Part shown: piece by piece, positions 44,627 to 53,866 of the stretch
Layout of the letters: every line of letters begins with the position of its first letter
How positions within the stretch are numbered: the first letter of the stretch is position 1
Assembly: GCF_003121405.1 (NCBI RefSeq)
Contig: NZ_QBUY01000002.1
Span: 186,001 to 250,000 of the forward strand
Reading direction: 5' to 3'
Length of the DNA stretch: 64,000 nt
DNA from: Paraburkholderia sp. C35
Lineage (GTDB): Bacteria; Pseudomonadota; Gammaproteobacteria; Burkholderiales; Burkholderiaceae
Program-made: the position numbers and the translations under genes
The notes under the pieces: generated by a model
Database searches by the model: none
What the model was told of the DNA's origin: nothing
What the model saw: only the letters and a program-made list of their open reading frames with translations

Positions 44627-45592
44627 ATGTTCACGCAATTCGTCAATCGACTTCGCCGTGCCGCTGGCGCGGTGACGCGCGGGACCGCGGCGCTCGGTCT
44701 CGCGGGTCTGCTTGCGCTCGGCGCCGTGGCATCGAACGATGCCGAAGCGAAGCGGGTGGGCGGCAGTCAAAGCATCGGGCGGCAGTCGCAAACGGTATCG
44801 CCGTCCGGGCAAACGCAGCGCAGCCAGCAGGCGCAGCCGGCGCAACAGGCCACGCCGCCCGCTGCTGCCGCGACGGGTAACCGCTGGATGGGTCCGTTAG
44901 CCGGTCTCGCCGCGGGCCTTGGCATCGCGGCGCTGCTGTCGTCGTTTGGACTCGGCGAAGGGCTGGCGCAAATGCTGTCGAATGCGCTGCTGATCGGTCT
45001 GGTGGTGCTGGCGGGCGTGATGCTGTTCCGTTTTATCGCCAGCCGACGTCGTCCGGATCTGGCGTATGGACATGGCGCCGCGAACCGGCAGCAGAATAAT
45101 GGCTCATCGTTCTTCAACCAGTTCGGCCAGGCGCGGCCCGACGCGATGTTCAGGAATGGCGCAGCCGCATCAACCGGTGCGACGGGAGTAGCAGGCTCCA
45201 TGATGCCTCCGGGCCAGGCGTTGGGCACCGACCAGGCTGCCTTTCTGGCATCGGCGAAGACGCTGTTCATGCGCCTTCAGGGCGCATGGGACCGGAACGA
45301 TCAGGGCGATCTGTTCGAGATGACGACGCACGAGATGTTCATGCGCCTCAAGCAGGATATGGAAGGCCCTGACGGCAAGCCAGGCGTGACGGACGTGACG
45401 CAACTCGATGCCGAAGTGCTCGGCACGGAACGCAACGCCGATGAAACGATGGTCAGCGTGCGCTTCTTCGGTCAGATGCGTGAGGACGATGCGCAGACTG
45501 CCCAGCCGTTCGAGGAAGTCTGGAACCTGGTGCAGAACGCACAGAACGACCGCGCGTGGCGTCTTGCAGGTATCCAGCAGATCAATCGCTAA
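44627..45592 (+). CDS. Tim44-like domain membrane protein
   Basis: 321 residues. GAGAGG lies six bases upstream. Signal/TM segment near the N-terminus (GTAALGLAGLLALGAVASND), a Gln/Pro-rich linker, a membrane pair WMGPLAGLAAGLGIAALLSS and ALLIGLVVLAGVMLF, then a C-terminal Tim44-like domain (about 210-321) with FLASAKTLFMRLQGAWDRND and DVTQLDAEVLGTER. Bacterial members are inner-membrane proteins of unknown role. Confidence 0.92.
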   Translation: MFTQFVNRLRRAAGAVTRGTAALGLAGLLALGAVASNDAEAKRVGGSQSIGRQSQTVSPSGQTQRSQQAQPAQQATPPAAAATGNRWMGPLAGLAAGLGIAALLSSFGLGEGLAQMLSNALLIGLVVLAGVMLFRFIASRRRPDLAYGHGAANRQQNNGSSFFNQFGQARPDAMFRNGAAASTGATGVAGSMMPPGQALGTDQAAFLASAKTLFMRLQGAWDRNDQGDLFEMTTHEMFMRLKQDMEGPDGKPGVTDVTQLDAEVLGTERNADETMVSVRFFGQMREDDAQTAQPFEEVWNLVQNAQNDRAWRLAGIQQINR

Positions 45593-45610
45593 TAGCGCGT
45601 TGTTGAAGGA

Positions 45611-45648
45611 CAGGTCGGCTTGCTGTGCTGCTTCAGGAAGCCGACCTG
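45611..45648. terminator. Perfect 11-bp hairpin after the Tim44-like gene
   Basis: CAGGTCGGCTT (45611-45621) and AAGCCGACCTG (45638-45648). It lies in the convergent gap with the deaminase operon, so it may stop both transcripts. Confidence 0.65.
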
Positions 45649-45705
45649 CTTGACCTGCCCGGCAATCTCCGCTGGGCGTATGAACGCACGATCTGACGCG
45701 GCGAT

Positions 45706-47091
45706 TCAATCGGCGAGTAGCAGCTTGACGCCTTCAGCGGCTTCGTGACGAAGCGCATCGAGGTCGAGGCCCTGGATGACGCCGTTATCCACTACCACAC
45801 GACCATTCACTACGTTATAGCGAACCCGTGCCGGCTCTCCCGCCGTCACGGGTGCCACGGCGAGATCGTGGAAGCCGTTGAAGCGCAGATCGCTGACGTC
45901 GTACAGCACAAGGTCCGCGGCCTTACCTACCTCCAGTGTTCCGACGGCGTCGAGGCCGAGCACGCCCGCGCCGCCCGCGCTGCCCCAATGGATGATCTCA
46001 TCGACCGTGGTCGCCGACGCACCTTGCGCCGCGCGATGCACGAGCCAGGCAAAATGCGCCTCGTTCGTCATGCTGCCCGATTCGTTGGACGCGACGCCAT
46101 CTACTGCGAGCGACACCGGCACGCCTGCAGCGGCCATCTGCGGTGCGGGTGCGATGCCGCTACCAAGCCGTGCATTGCTGACGGGACAATGCGCGCAACC
46201 GCTGCCGCTCTGCGCGAGCAAGGCAATTTCACTCGATTGCAGGTGCACGAGATGCGCGAACCACACATCGGGTCCGAGCCACTCGTGATCCGCAACGAAT
46301 TCCACGGGTAGCCTGTTGTAGCGTTCCTTGCAGAAATCGACATAGCGCGTGGTCTCGGACAGATGCGTGTGTAGACGCAGACCCATGCGCCGGGCCGCTC
46401 GCGCGACTTCAGGCAGAAGTTCGGGTGGCAGCGAGAAAGTGGGGGTGGTTGGCGCAACCACGACGCGGCGCATGGAGGCTGCATCGGCATCGTGATAACG
46501 CGCCTTGAGGCGTTCGATGTCGGCAAGCATCTGGTCGAGCGATTCCGGCTTGAGTGCGACTTTCGAAAAGCCAGGATGGTCTCCCGCTGCCTGCAACGCG
46601 CCACCACGGCACAACACGAAGCGCATGCCGAACGACGCGGCTTCTTCGAACAGAAGATCGCCGGTTTCGGTGCCACCTTGCGCGTGATACAGATAGTGAT
46701 GGTCCGCACAGGTCGTCACGCCGGACAGCAACAACTCGGCGATCCCCAGCCGCGCAGCTGTACGCGCAAGTTCCGGCGTAAAGCGCGCGAGCCGTGGATA
46801 CGGCACGGCCGCCAGCCATTCCTGCAAGTCAGCATTGATGCCAGAAGGTACCGCCTTGAGCAGGTTCTGAAACAGATGATGATGCGTGTTCACCCAGCCC
46901 GGATAGACGACACACGAGCGCGCGTCGATCACGCGCTCGTCGGCGTGCGGCGTGAGATCCGGCGCGATGGCTTCAATGCGTCCATGACGAATGCGCAGAT
47001 CGACTCGACCGAGACGGGCGCGATCGCCGCGCAGCCCGCTCATGACGGCGAGAGGATTCTTGATCAGCAATGATTCCGTTTGCGTGCTCAT
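45706..47091 (-). CDS. 8-oxoguanine deaminase/TrzN-like amidohydrolase
   Basis: 461 residues, metal-dependent deaminase of the amidohydrolase superfamily (TrzN, 8-oxoguanine deaminase). NTHHHLFQNLLKAVP (about 69-83) carries the HxH pair, HTHLSETTRY the next His and Glu, and SLAVDGVASNESGSM the catalytic Asp. The HHHLFQ form matches 8-oxoguanine deaminases. Last gene of the seven-gene operon, 56 bases after the NCS2 permease. It probably removes an amino group from an imported heterocycle; the substrate is not proven. Confidence 0.92.
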   Translation of the reverse strand: MSTQTESLLIKNPLAVMSGLRGDRARLGRVDLRIRHGRIEAIAPDLTPHADERVIDARSCVVYPGWVNTHHHLFQNLLKAVPSGINADLQEWLAAVPYPRLARFTPELARTAARLGIAELLLSGVTTCADHHYLYHAQGGTETGDLLFEEAASFGMRFVLCRGGALQAAGDHPGFSKVALKPESLDQMLADIERLKARYHDADAASMRRVVVAPTTPTFSLPPELLPEVARAARRMGLRLHTHLSETTRYVDFCKERYNRLPVEFVADHEWLGPDVWFAHLVHLQSSEIALLAQSGSGCAHCPVSNARLGSGIAPAPQMAAAGVPVSLAVDGVASNESGSMTNEAHFAWLVHRAAQGASATTVDEIIHWGSAGGAGVLGLDAVGTLEVGKAADLVLYDVSDLRFNGFHDLAVAPVTAGEPARVRYNVVNGRVVVDNGVIQGLDLDALRHEAAEGVKLLLAD

Positions 47092-47147
47092 GATTCGACA
47101 TCCTTATCGATATTGTGTCTTGTAGGCGTGAGAAAGGCATGTTCTGC

Positions 47148-48488
47148 CTACTCCCGCACCATGTTGTGTGTCGAAACCACGTCTTCTTCATGCGCACCGT
47201 TGAGCACGGCATTCAACACGACAGATACGAGGCACGCCAGCACCACGCCGCTATGCAGGAACGGCTGCGTCCAGTCGGGCATGTGCTTGAAGACCTGAGG
47301 CGCCATCACGGGAATCAGCGCAGTAGCAATGGTGAATCCGACGATCAGCACGTTGTAGCGGTTGCGTTCGAAGTCGACTTTGGCGAGCGTCTGCACGCCG
47401 GCTGCGACCACCACGCCAAACATGGCGATGCCAGCACCGCCGAGCGCCGCCGCAGGCGTTGACGCGACTACTGCGCCGATCTTCGGCACCAGCGCCACGA
47501 CGCACATCAGTACGCCACTAATGGCGACCACCCAGCGGCTGCGCACGCCCGTCAGGATGACGAGGCCGACGTTCTCCATGAACGCGATAAACGGAAACGC
47601 CGCGAACATGCCTGCAATCGCGCTGGCAAGTCCATTCGCGCGCATGCCGCGCACGACGTCTTCCTCGCTGACATCCTTGGCGACGATATCGCCGATCGCA
47701 ACGAACAGGCCCATCGATTCGACCATCTGCACCACCATGACGACAATCATCGTCAGGACGGGGACTACGGAGAACACGGGCGTACCGAAGTGAAACGGCA
47801 GCGGCATCGTGAACCACGGCGCTTGTGCGACGTTCGAGAAGTTGCCCATGCCGAGCAGGCACGCAAGCGTGCCACCCGCGATCAAGCCGATCAACACGGA
47901 GAGATTGCGCAGGAACGCATTGGCGAAGCGGTTGATCGCGAGAATGATGAGCGCGACGAACAGCGTCACGCTGAGAAACGGCAAAGCGCCAAACTGCTGT
48001 TGTGCAGCCTCACCGCCACCGGCCCATTGATAGGCAACGGGAAACAGCTGCAACCCGATCACGGTGACGATGCAACCTGTCACCACTGGCGGAAAGAACC
48101 GGCGCAATCGCCCGACCAGCGGCGCGGCGAACATCGTGAACAAGCCCGCGCCGATCACGGCGCCGCATACACCCGCAAAGCCGACGCCGGGACTCGTGCC
48201 GATGGCAATTACCGGCCCGACGCTGCTGAACGCCACGCCTTGCAGGATCGGCAGACGCACGCCGAACTTCCACACGCCGACGGTCTGGAGAATCGTCGAG
48301 ATGCCCGAGCAGAACAGCGCCGTACTGATGAGCACGGTCGTATCAGCGGGCGACATCTTGAGGGCCGAAGCAACGATCAGCGGCACGGCAATTGCGCCGA
48401 TATAAGCCACCAGCATGTGTTGCAGGCCGAGCGTGATCATCTGGCGCTTCGGCAGAATGCGATCGACGGGATGTATGGCGGTGTTCAT
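47148..48488 (-). CDS. NCS2-family nucleobase:cation symporter
   Basis: 446 residues, about 14 membrane segments. LGLQHMLVAYIGAIAVPLIV (about 19-38), ILQGVAFSSVGPV and the GDIVAKDVSEEDVVRGMRANG region are NCS2 (UraA/UacT/XanQ-like) motifs. Members import uracil, xanthine or uric acid with protons. The start at 48488 has GGAGA upstream. It is between the COG0523 GTPase and the deaminase genes, so the operon substrate is probably a purine- or pyrimidine-like ring compound. Confidence 0.94.
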   Translation of the reverse strand: MNTAIHPVDRILPKRQMITLGLQHMLVAYIGAIAVPLIVASALKMSPADTTVLISTALFCSGISTILQTVGVWKFGVRLPILQGVAFSSVGPVIAIGTSPGVGFAGVCGAVIGAGLFTMFAAPLVGRLRRFFPPVVTGCIVTVIGLQLFPVAYQWAGGGEAAQQQFGALPFLSVTLFVALIILAINRFANAFLRNLSVLIGLIAGGTLACLLGMGNFSNVAQAPWFTMPLPFHFGTPVFSVVPVLTMIVVMVVQMVESMGLFVAIGDIVAKDVSEEDVVRGMRANGLASAIAGMFAAFPFIAFMENVGLVILTGVRSRWVVAISGVLMCVVALVPKIGAVVASTPAAALGGAGIAMFGVVVAAGVQTLAKVDFERNRYNVLIVGFTIATALIPVMAPQVFKHMPDWTQPFLHSGVVLACLVSVVLNAVLNGAHEEDVVSTHNMVRE

Positions 48489-48556
48489 GATGTGTCTCCA
48501 TGTACGCGAGGTACTTTTATGATGTGCGGCCGGAATGCCTCCGGCCGGATCTCCCG

Positions 48557-49645
48557 TCAAGCTGTCACGGGGACGGCGAGACAGGCATGGAAGCGTTCGG
48601 TCAGTGCAGCGCGGTCGAGATCGCGTCCGATGAATACGATGCGGCTGGAACGCGGCTCACTTCCCCACGGTTGCGCCGCACGCAATTCGATGACGTTGTG
48701 CACGCCCTGCAGCACGTAGCGGTGCGACTGCCCTTGCACAGCGAGAATGCCTTTCATGCGGAACAGCGAGGCCGCGTCGGATGCACGCAGTTCGGTCAGC
48801 CACGCTTGCAGTGCGTCGAGGTCGATGTCGGCTTCTGTTTCGATGCCGACGGAGGACACGCTCGGGTCGTGTTGATGATCGTCGTGTTCGTGATCGTGTT
48901 CGTGATGTTCTGCGTGGTTTGCCTCATGCACAGGCTCATGATCGTGGTGCTCGACATGCAAGCCATCGGTCTCCACCAGAATCTGTGAAAACTCGTTCGC
49001 GCCCACACCGAGAATCCTGTCGAGGTCCACTTGTGCATAACTCGATTCGACGAGTTCTGCTGTCGCGTTCAGTCCGCGGATACGCTGCGTCAGCGAGTCG
49101 ATTTCTTCACGTGAAGCGAGATCCACCTTGTTGATGACAATGCGATCCGCACAAACGATCTGATCCACCGCCTGATTGTCGCGGCCATCCAGCACGAGGT
49201 CATCCAGATGCGCCGCGATATGCTTTGCATCGACCATCGTGACGACAGCATCCAGCGTCACCTGTTTCGCAATCGGATCGTCGAGAAAGAACGTTTGCGC
49301 AACGGGATACGGATCGGCGAGTCCGCTCGTTTCCACGATGATGTGATCGAGCCGATCCGGCCGTTCCACCAGCATGCGCACGATGCGCACCAGATCCTCG
49401 CGCACCGCGCCCCCGCAGCACACGCAACCGTTGGTCATTTCGTAGATCTCTTCCGTCGATTCGAGCCCAAGCCCGCCGTCGATACCGATCTCGCCGAACT
49501 CGTTTTCTATCACCGCGATCTTGCGGCCATGCTTCTCGCGCAAGATGTAGTTGAGCAGCGTGGTCTTGCCTGCGCCCAGAAAGCCCGTCAGCACCGTGAC
49601 CGGGATTTTCTCGATGTCGTTGTGAGTGGTGTGAATGTGATTCAT
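48557..49645 (-). CDS. COG0523 (CobW/Zng1-like) GTPase with His-rich loop
   Basis: 362 residues. G1 Walker [11 protein letters not shown] (about 20-29), metal-binding NGCVCCGG (CxCC), NKVD for guanine recognition. An unusual His/Asp/Glu-rich stretch [20 protein letters not shown] (about 229-248) and further [11 protein letters not shown]. Members are metallochaperones delivering zinc or other metals. In this operon, clients could be the amidohydrolases and the deaminase. 40 bases after ubiX. Confidence 0.94.
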   Translation of the reverse strand: MNHIHTTHNDIEKIPVTVLTGFLGAGKTTLLNYILREKHGRKIAVIENEFGEIGIDGGLGLESTEEIYEMTNGCVCCGGAVREDLVRIVRMLVERPDRLDHIIVETSGLADPYPVAQTFFLDDPIAKQVTLDAVVTMVDAKHIAAHLDDLVLDGRDNQAVDQIVCADRIVINKVDLASREEIDSLTQRIRGLNATAELVESSYAQVDLDRILGVGANEFSQILVETDGLHVEHHDHEPVHEANHAEHHEHDHEHDDHQHDPSVSSVGIETEADIDLDALQAWLTELRASDAASLFRMKGILAVQGQSHRYVLQGVHNVIELRAAQPWGSEPRSSRIVFIGRDLDRAALTERFHACLAVPVTA

Positions 49646-49685
49646 GGCTCGTCTCCGTTTCCTGGTTCGTACTGCGGTACTTCAC

Positions 49686-50270
49686 TCAGACACATTGCGG
49701 TTCGTGTTCGTCTTTCCAGCGCCTGACGGTGCCTGCTTCGAGACCAAACAGATCGAGCACGCGTCCTAGCGTGTGATCGACCATGGCATCGAGCGAAGCC
49801 GGGCGTGCATAAAATGCCGGGACGGGCGGCGCGACGATCGCGCCCATTTCCGTGACCGCCGTCATGTTGCGCAAATGGGCCAGCGTGTAGGGCGTTTCGC
49901 GTGCGAGCAGCACGAGAGGCCGGCGCTCTTTCAGCGTGACGTCGGCGGCGCGCGAGATGAGGCTCGACGACATGCCGTTCGCAATCTCGGCGAGCGTCTT
50001 CATCGAGCACGGCGCGACGATCATGCCCAGCGAGCGGAATGAGCCACTGGACACCGATGCAGCCATGTCATCGCATCGGTGCGTGACACTCGCGAGCGCG
50101 CTGATGTCGGCGTACTTGTAGTCGGTTTCGTGTGACATTGTGAGTAACGCGCTGCGCGACACGATCAGATGCGTTTCAATGCTCAACTCGCGCAGCAGTT
50201 GCAGCAGGCGCACGCCATACACGAAGCCGGATGCGCCGCTGATGCCCACCACAAGGCGGCGCGGGTTCAT
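49686..50270 (-). CDS. ubiX: UbiX-family flavin prenyltransferase
   Basis: 194 residues. VGISGASGFVYGVRLLQLL (about 8-26) and APCSMKTLAEIANGMSSSLI (about 94-113) are UbiX motifs. It makes prenylated FMN, the cofactor of UbiD decarboxylases. Its start overlaps the ubiD stop (ATGA), so the two are coupled. Longer open frame to 50492 is antisense to UbiD. Confidence 0.94.
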   Translation of the reverse strand: MNPRRLVVGISGASGFVYGVRLLQLLRELSIETHLIVSRSALLTMSHETDYKYADISALASVTHRCDDMAASVSSGSFRSLGMIVAPCSMKTLAEIANGMSSSLISRAADVTLKERRPLVLLARETPYTLAHLRNMTAVTEMGAIVAPPVPAFYARPASLDAMVDHTLGRVLDLFGLEAGTVRRWKDEHEPQCV

Positions 50271-51661
50271 CGTTCTACTCCGGCAGCGCGGGCCAGAATG
50301 TCGACGGCATGCTGCGCCGCCCGTTCGCTGATCCGGGCGCGAATACCGTCGAAATGCGAGCCGCGCGTGGCATCGATACCCATGCGCGACGTGGTGCCCG
50401 CCGCCGACGAAGACGGATCGAGCGGACTGCCCGGCAAGCCGTCGACAATGAAGAGGTCCTGATGCGGTTGAAAGTGCGTGGCGATTGCCCACAACACTTG
50501 CGCATCGTCAGAAATGTCGATATCGCTATCAACCGCCACCACGTTCTTCAGATAGGGATCCCAGCCGAGCAGCGCGAGCATGATCTGCCGCGCTTCGCCA
50601 TCGCGTGATTGATTCAATGCGACATAGCAATGAAAGTGTGTGCCGGAGTTCGGATAGTGCAGCGCCGTGACGGACGGGAAGCGCGCTTTCAGCTTCTCGC
50701 TCATTTCCGCTTCGCGCGGCAACCGCGCCAGCGTCAGGTGCTCCGCATAGGGACCGCCGACGACATCGACGAGCCAGGCATCGTGACGCCGCATCATCGT
50801 ATCGACGCGCAACACGTTGTTAGTCGAACGATCCGACGAGTAGCCAGTGAACTCGCCGAACGGACCTTCTTCTGCGTGTGCGTCGGGATCGATGCTGCCT
50901 TCCAGCACGAATTCAGCGCACGCGGGCACGCCCATTCCATGACGTGGCGTGCGCACCAGTTCGAGCGGTGCGCCGAACAGGCCACCTGCAATCGCGCGTT
51001 CATCGGTGCCGAACGGCACGCGCGCGGCGGCGGCGAGCATGAAGAGTGGATGCGCGCCGATGACCATCGCGACCTTCAGCGTATCGCCGCGTGATTTCGC
51101 GGTTTGCAGCATGCGCCAGAGATGGCCGCGCGAGTGCAGGCTCGTCGCCAGCGCATTGCGCGCATGTCGCATGGAGCGGTGATAGCTGAGATTTGCAACG
51201 CCCGTGACGGGGTCTTCTGCGACGATCACGGCATTGGTGATGTACGCGCCGCGATCGGTCTCGAAGTGACGGATCATCGGCAGATGAGCGAGATCGACGG
51301 CGTCGCCTTCGAACACCTGATCGAGCACAGGACCATTCGGCACATACACGGGTGCGACGGGACGATTCGCACGCTGTTGATATGCATCGAACAGCTGATT
51401 GGCGTCAACGCCGAACAGCCTCCCAATGCGTGTGCGTGAAGCGAAGAAGTTGGTGACGAGTGGTGTGGCGATGCCATCCACCTTCTCGCACACCAGCATA
51501 GGATGTTGACCCCGCGCAGCAAGTTCAGCGACCACGGCGGTGACGTCCTGATCGGCCGCAAGCGACGCGGAAAGTGTCAATACATCGTCCGGAAACTGCT
51601 CGCGATACGCTTGTGCGAAGTGGTGAAAATCCTGCGTGGCGCAAAGAGGCTTATCCGCCAT
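50267..51661 (-). CDS. UbiD-family prenylated-FMN-dependent decarboxylase
   Basis: 464 residues. The catalytic region EEGPFGEFTGYSS carries the acidic residues of the UbiD active site, and VIVAEDPVTGVANLSYHRS the Arg/Asn side. GGAGA upstream of ATG 51661. Decarboxylates or carboxylates aromatic or unsaturated acids with prFMN. Coupled to ubiX. Confidence 0.93.
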   Translation of the reverse strand: MADKPLCATQDFHHFAQAYREQFPDDVLTLSASLAADQDVTAVVAELAARGQHPMLVCEKVDGIATPLVTNFFASRTRIGRLFGVDANQLFDAYQQRANRPVAPVYVPNGPVLDQVFEGDAVDLAHLPMIRHFETDRGAYITNAVIVAEDPVTGVANLSYHRSMRHARNALATSLHSRGHLWRMLQTAKSRGDTLKVAMVIGAHPLFMLAAAARVPFGTDERAIAGGLFGAPLELVRTPRHGMGVPACAEFVLEGSIDPDAHAEEGPFGEFTGYSSDRSTNNVLRVDTMMRRHDAWLVDVVGGPYAEHLTLARLPREAEMSEKLKARFPSVTALHYPNSGTHFHCYVALNQSRDGEARQIMLALLGWDPYLKNVVAVDSDIDISDDAQVLWAIATHFQPHQDLFIVDGLPGSPLDPSSSAAGTTSRMGIDATRGSHFDGIRARISERAAQHAVDILARAAGVER

Positions 51662-51741
51662 GATGGTCTCCGTCGAAAGCGGATCGTGGGAAGCAGGCGC
51701 GATACTCATCGCGCCTGCGATGCAGCAGCTAACAGCGCGCG

Positions 51742-52668
51742 TCAGGCCGGCTGCGTGACGTCGTTGACGTAAGTGGCCTTCAAACGCTTTTCCGCTTCGG
51801 CAAGGTCTTTCGGCGGTTTGGTGGGCTCGATGCCGACCAGACGGGCAATGTTGTTGCCCATATAGTCTTCAAGTCCGTCCTCGTCGAGATTCATGCCTTG
51901 TGGCGCGGGTCCGCAGAGCATTTCCAGTTCACGCAGCCACATGCCGGGTTCGTTCGGTGGCGAGTCGGTGCCGAACACGATCTTGTTGCGCGGCAATTCA
52001 CGAGCGAATTCGACGATGCGCGACTGATAGCACCAGCCCGATTCGCAATACACGTTCGGCGTATCCATGGCCATCCAGAAGGCCTCGAACGAATAGTTGC
52101 CACCTGTCTGAATGCCGAAGTGACCGATGATGAAATTCACCATCGGAAATTCGCGGATGATCGGATAGAACTGCGTCGGAATGGTGTACGGTCCATCGCC
52201 TGTGTGAATCAGCACGACCACGCCGAGTTCGGCGCATTTCTTCATCGCGGGACGCAGCCAGTCGAGCGCGCGGTCGGGACGATAACCGTGCATGTTAGCG
52301 TGCAGCTTCAACATCTTGAAGCCGTACTCCTTTACATGAAACTCGAGTTCTGCCGCGCCGTTTTCCGGACCCCAGCGCGGGTTGTACGTGAAGTTGCCGA
52401 TAAAGCGGTCGGGATACTTCTGCGTCAATTCGGCGATGTACGACATGTAATCGCGAATGCCTTCGCGACCGCGCCGGTTGCCGTCGCGATAGCCGGTATT
52501 GCCCGGCGGCGGCTGGATGAAACCCATATCGATGCGGCGCGGCTTGCCGTTGATGATGTACGGTCCGTCCATCATCTTCAGCAGCCGCTCGCCGGTGAAT
52601 GGTTCACCCGTATGACGCCATGCTTCGTCGACGAGGTTGGTAGGGTGGAGATGGGTATCGATGATCAT
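51742..52668 (-). CDS. Amidohydrolase-2 (ACMSD-like) family protein
   Basis: 308 residues, TIM barrel of the amidohydrolase-2 family (ACMSD, gamma-resorcylate decarboxylase and relatives). Metal ligands are present: HLH at residues 6-8 (codons 52653-52645), IHTGDGPY, IGHFGIQTGG and the Asp of FGTDSPPNEPG. Start overlaps the stop of its paralogue by one base (TGATG). It probably decarboxylates or hydrolyses a ring or ring-cleaved acid. Confidence 0.92.
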   Translation of the reverse strand: MIIDTHLHPTNLVDEAWRHTGEPFTGERLLKMMDGPYIINGKPRRIDMGFIQPPPGNTGYRDGNRRGREGIRDYMSYIAELTQKYPDRFIGNFTYNPRWGPENGAAELEFHVKEYGFKMLKLHANMHGYRPDRALDWLRPAMKKCAELGVVVLIHTGDGPYTIPTQFYPIIREFPMVNFIIGHFGIQTGGNYSFEAFWMAMDTPNVYCESGWCYQSRIVEFARELPRNKIVFGTDSPPNEPGMWLRELEMLCGPAPQGMNLDEDGLEDYMGNNIARLVGIEPTKPPKDLAEAEKRLKATYVNDVTQPA

Positions 52669-53624
52669 CAGCGGGCTCCTGCGTAGTCGGGCTGGCCTGC
52701 GTGTGCACGTGCAGAACCGGCATGCTGTTTTAGATAGGCTTGCGCTTCTTCCACGCTGCGCGGCGGCGCACTAGGCTCGATGCCGATCATTCGCGCCAGG
52801 TTGTTGCCGAGATAGTCTTCGAGCGTGTCTTCGTCGAGATTCAGACCTTGTGGCGGCTCGTGGCACAGCACTTCGAGCAGACGCAGCCACATGCCCGGCT
52901 CGTTCGGCGGCGTGTCGGAGCCGTAGAGAATCTTGTGCGTAGGAAGAACCTTCGCGAACTCGACGATGCGCGATTGCAGGCACCAGCTCGACTCGCAATA
53001 CACGTTGGGTGTATCGAGCGCCATCTGATACGGCTCGAAGCAATACACGCCACCTGTCTGCACGCCGAAGTGCGCCATGATGAAATTGACCGATGGAAAC
53101 TCGCGGATCAACGGATACCATTCGCTCGGAATGCTGTAAGGGCCGTCGCCCGTATGCAGTTTCACGAGCAGGCCGAGATCGGCGCATTTGCGCAACGCCG
53201 GGCGCAACCAGTCGAGCGCACGATCAGGACGGTACGCATGCATGTTGGCCTGCAGCTGAACCATCTTGAAGCCATGTTCCTTCGCGTAGAACTCGATGGC
53301 CTCGGCGCCGTTCTCGGGACCGCAACGCGGGTTGTAGACGAAGCAGCCGAGCAGGCGGTCGGGGTACTTCTGCACCATTTCTACGGTGTACGCCATGTAG
53401 TCGTCGATCGACTCGCGGCCGGTACGATTGCCGTCGGTCCACGTGTAAATGGTGTTGCCTTGCGGCGGCTGGATAAACGCCTTGTCGATGCGGCGCGGCT
53501 TGCCGTTGATGATGTACGGGCCGTCCATCACCTCGATCAGACGTTCGCCTGTAAAGGGCTCGCCATCGTGGCGCCAGGCGAGGTCGACCAGGTTGGTCGG
53601 ATAACAGCTGGTGTCGATGATCAT
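52668..53624 (-). CDS. Amidohydrolase-2 paralogue lacking the HxH metal motif
   Basis: 318 residues, tandem paralogue of the following gene with the same motif order (MDGPYIINGKPRRID, HTGDGPY, AHFGVQTGG, GSDTPPNEPG). Residues 6-8 are Ser-Cys-Tyr (53609-53601) where the paralogue has His-Leu-His, so the first metal pair is missing. AGGAG eight bases upstream of the start. First gene of the operon. It may be a non-catalytic partner, or bind metal through the Cys. The family is sure; activity is not. Confidence 0.9.
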   Translation of the reverse strand: MIIDTSCYPTNLVDLAWRHDGEPFTGERLIEVMDGPYIINGKPRRIDKAFIQPPQGNTIYTWTDGNRTGRESIDDYMAYTVEMVQKYPDRLLGCFVYNPRCGPENGAEAIEFYAKEHGFKMVQLQANMHAYRPDRALDWLRPALRKCADLGLLVKLHTGDGPYSIPSEWYPLIREFPSVNFIMAHFGVQTGGVYCFEPYQMALDTPNVYCESSWCLQSRIVEFAKVLPTHKILYGSDTPPNEPGMWLRLLEVLCHEPPQGLNLDEDTLEDYLGNNLARMIGIEPSAPPRSVEEAQAYLKQHAGSARAHAGQPDYAGAR

Positions 53625-53813
53625 GTACTCGATCTCCTTGAGAGGAACTGGTGTATCCAGTTGCCGGATCGCTGGCAGGCGCATCGATGGAACGCAGCCC
53701 AGTCGGGCTAGCCCATGCGGCCTTTTGCAAGACGCTTTGGTGAAGCGTCTTCCCCTCGCCGGCATCGAGTGTCACACTGATGTGCACTGCTGCTTGCGAT
53801 GCAGTCTCACAAG

Positions 53814-53828
53814 ACAGAAACGCTCTGT
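53814..53828. promoter_or_regulatory. Short dyad in the LysR/amidohydrolase promoter region
   Basis: ACAGA (53814-53818) and TCTGT (53824-53828) around AACGC, 39 bases upstream of the LysR start, in the divergent promoter region of the seven-gene operon. Candidate LysR site; short. Confidence 0.4.
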
Positions 53829-53866
53829 ACAATATTTTTTAACCACGATCTTGATACGTTCCCGAT

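Noticed and set aside
52668..53624. Pseudogene call for the first amidohydrolase
   Set aside because: The frame is full length, has a good SD, ordinary codon use and keeps all later motifs, so loss of HxH alone does not indicate decay.
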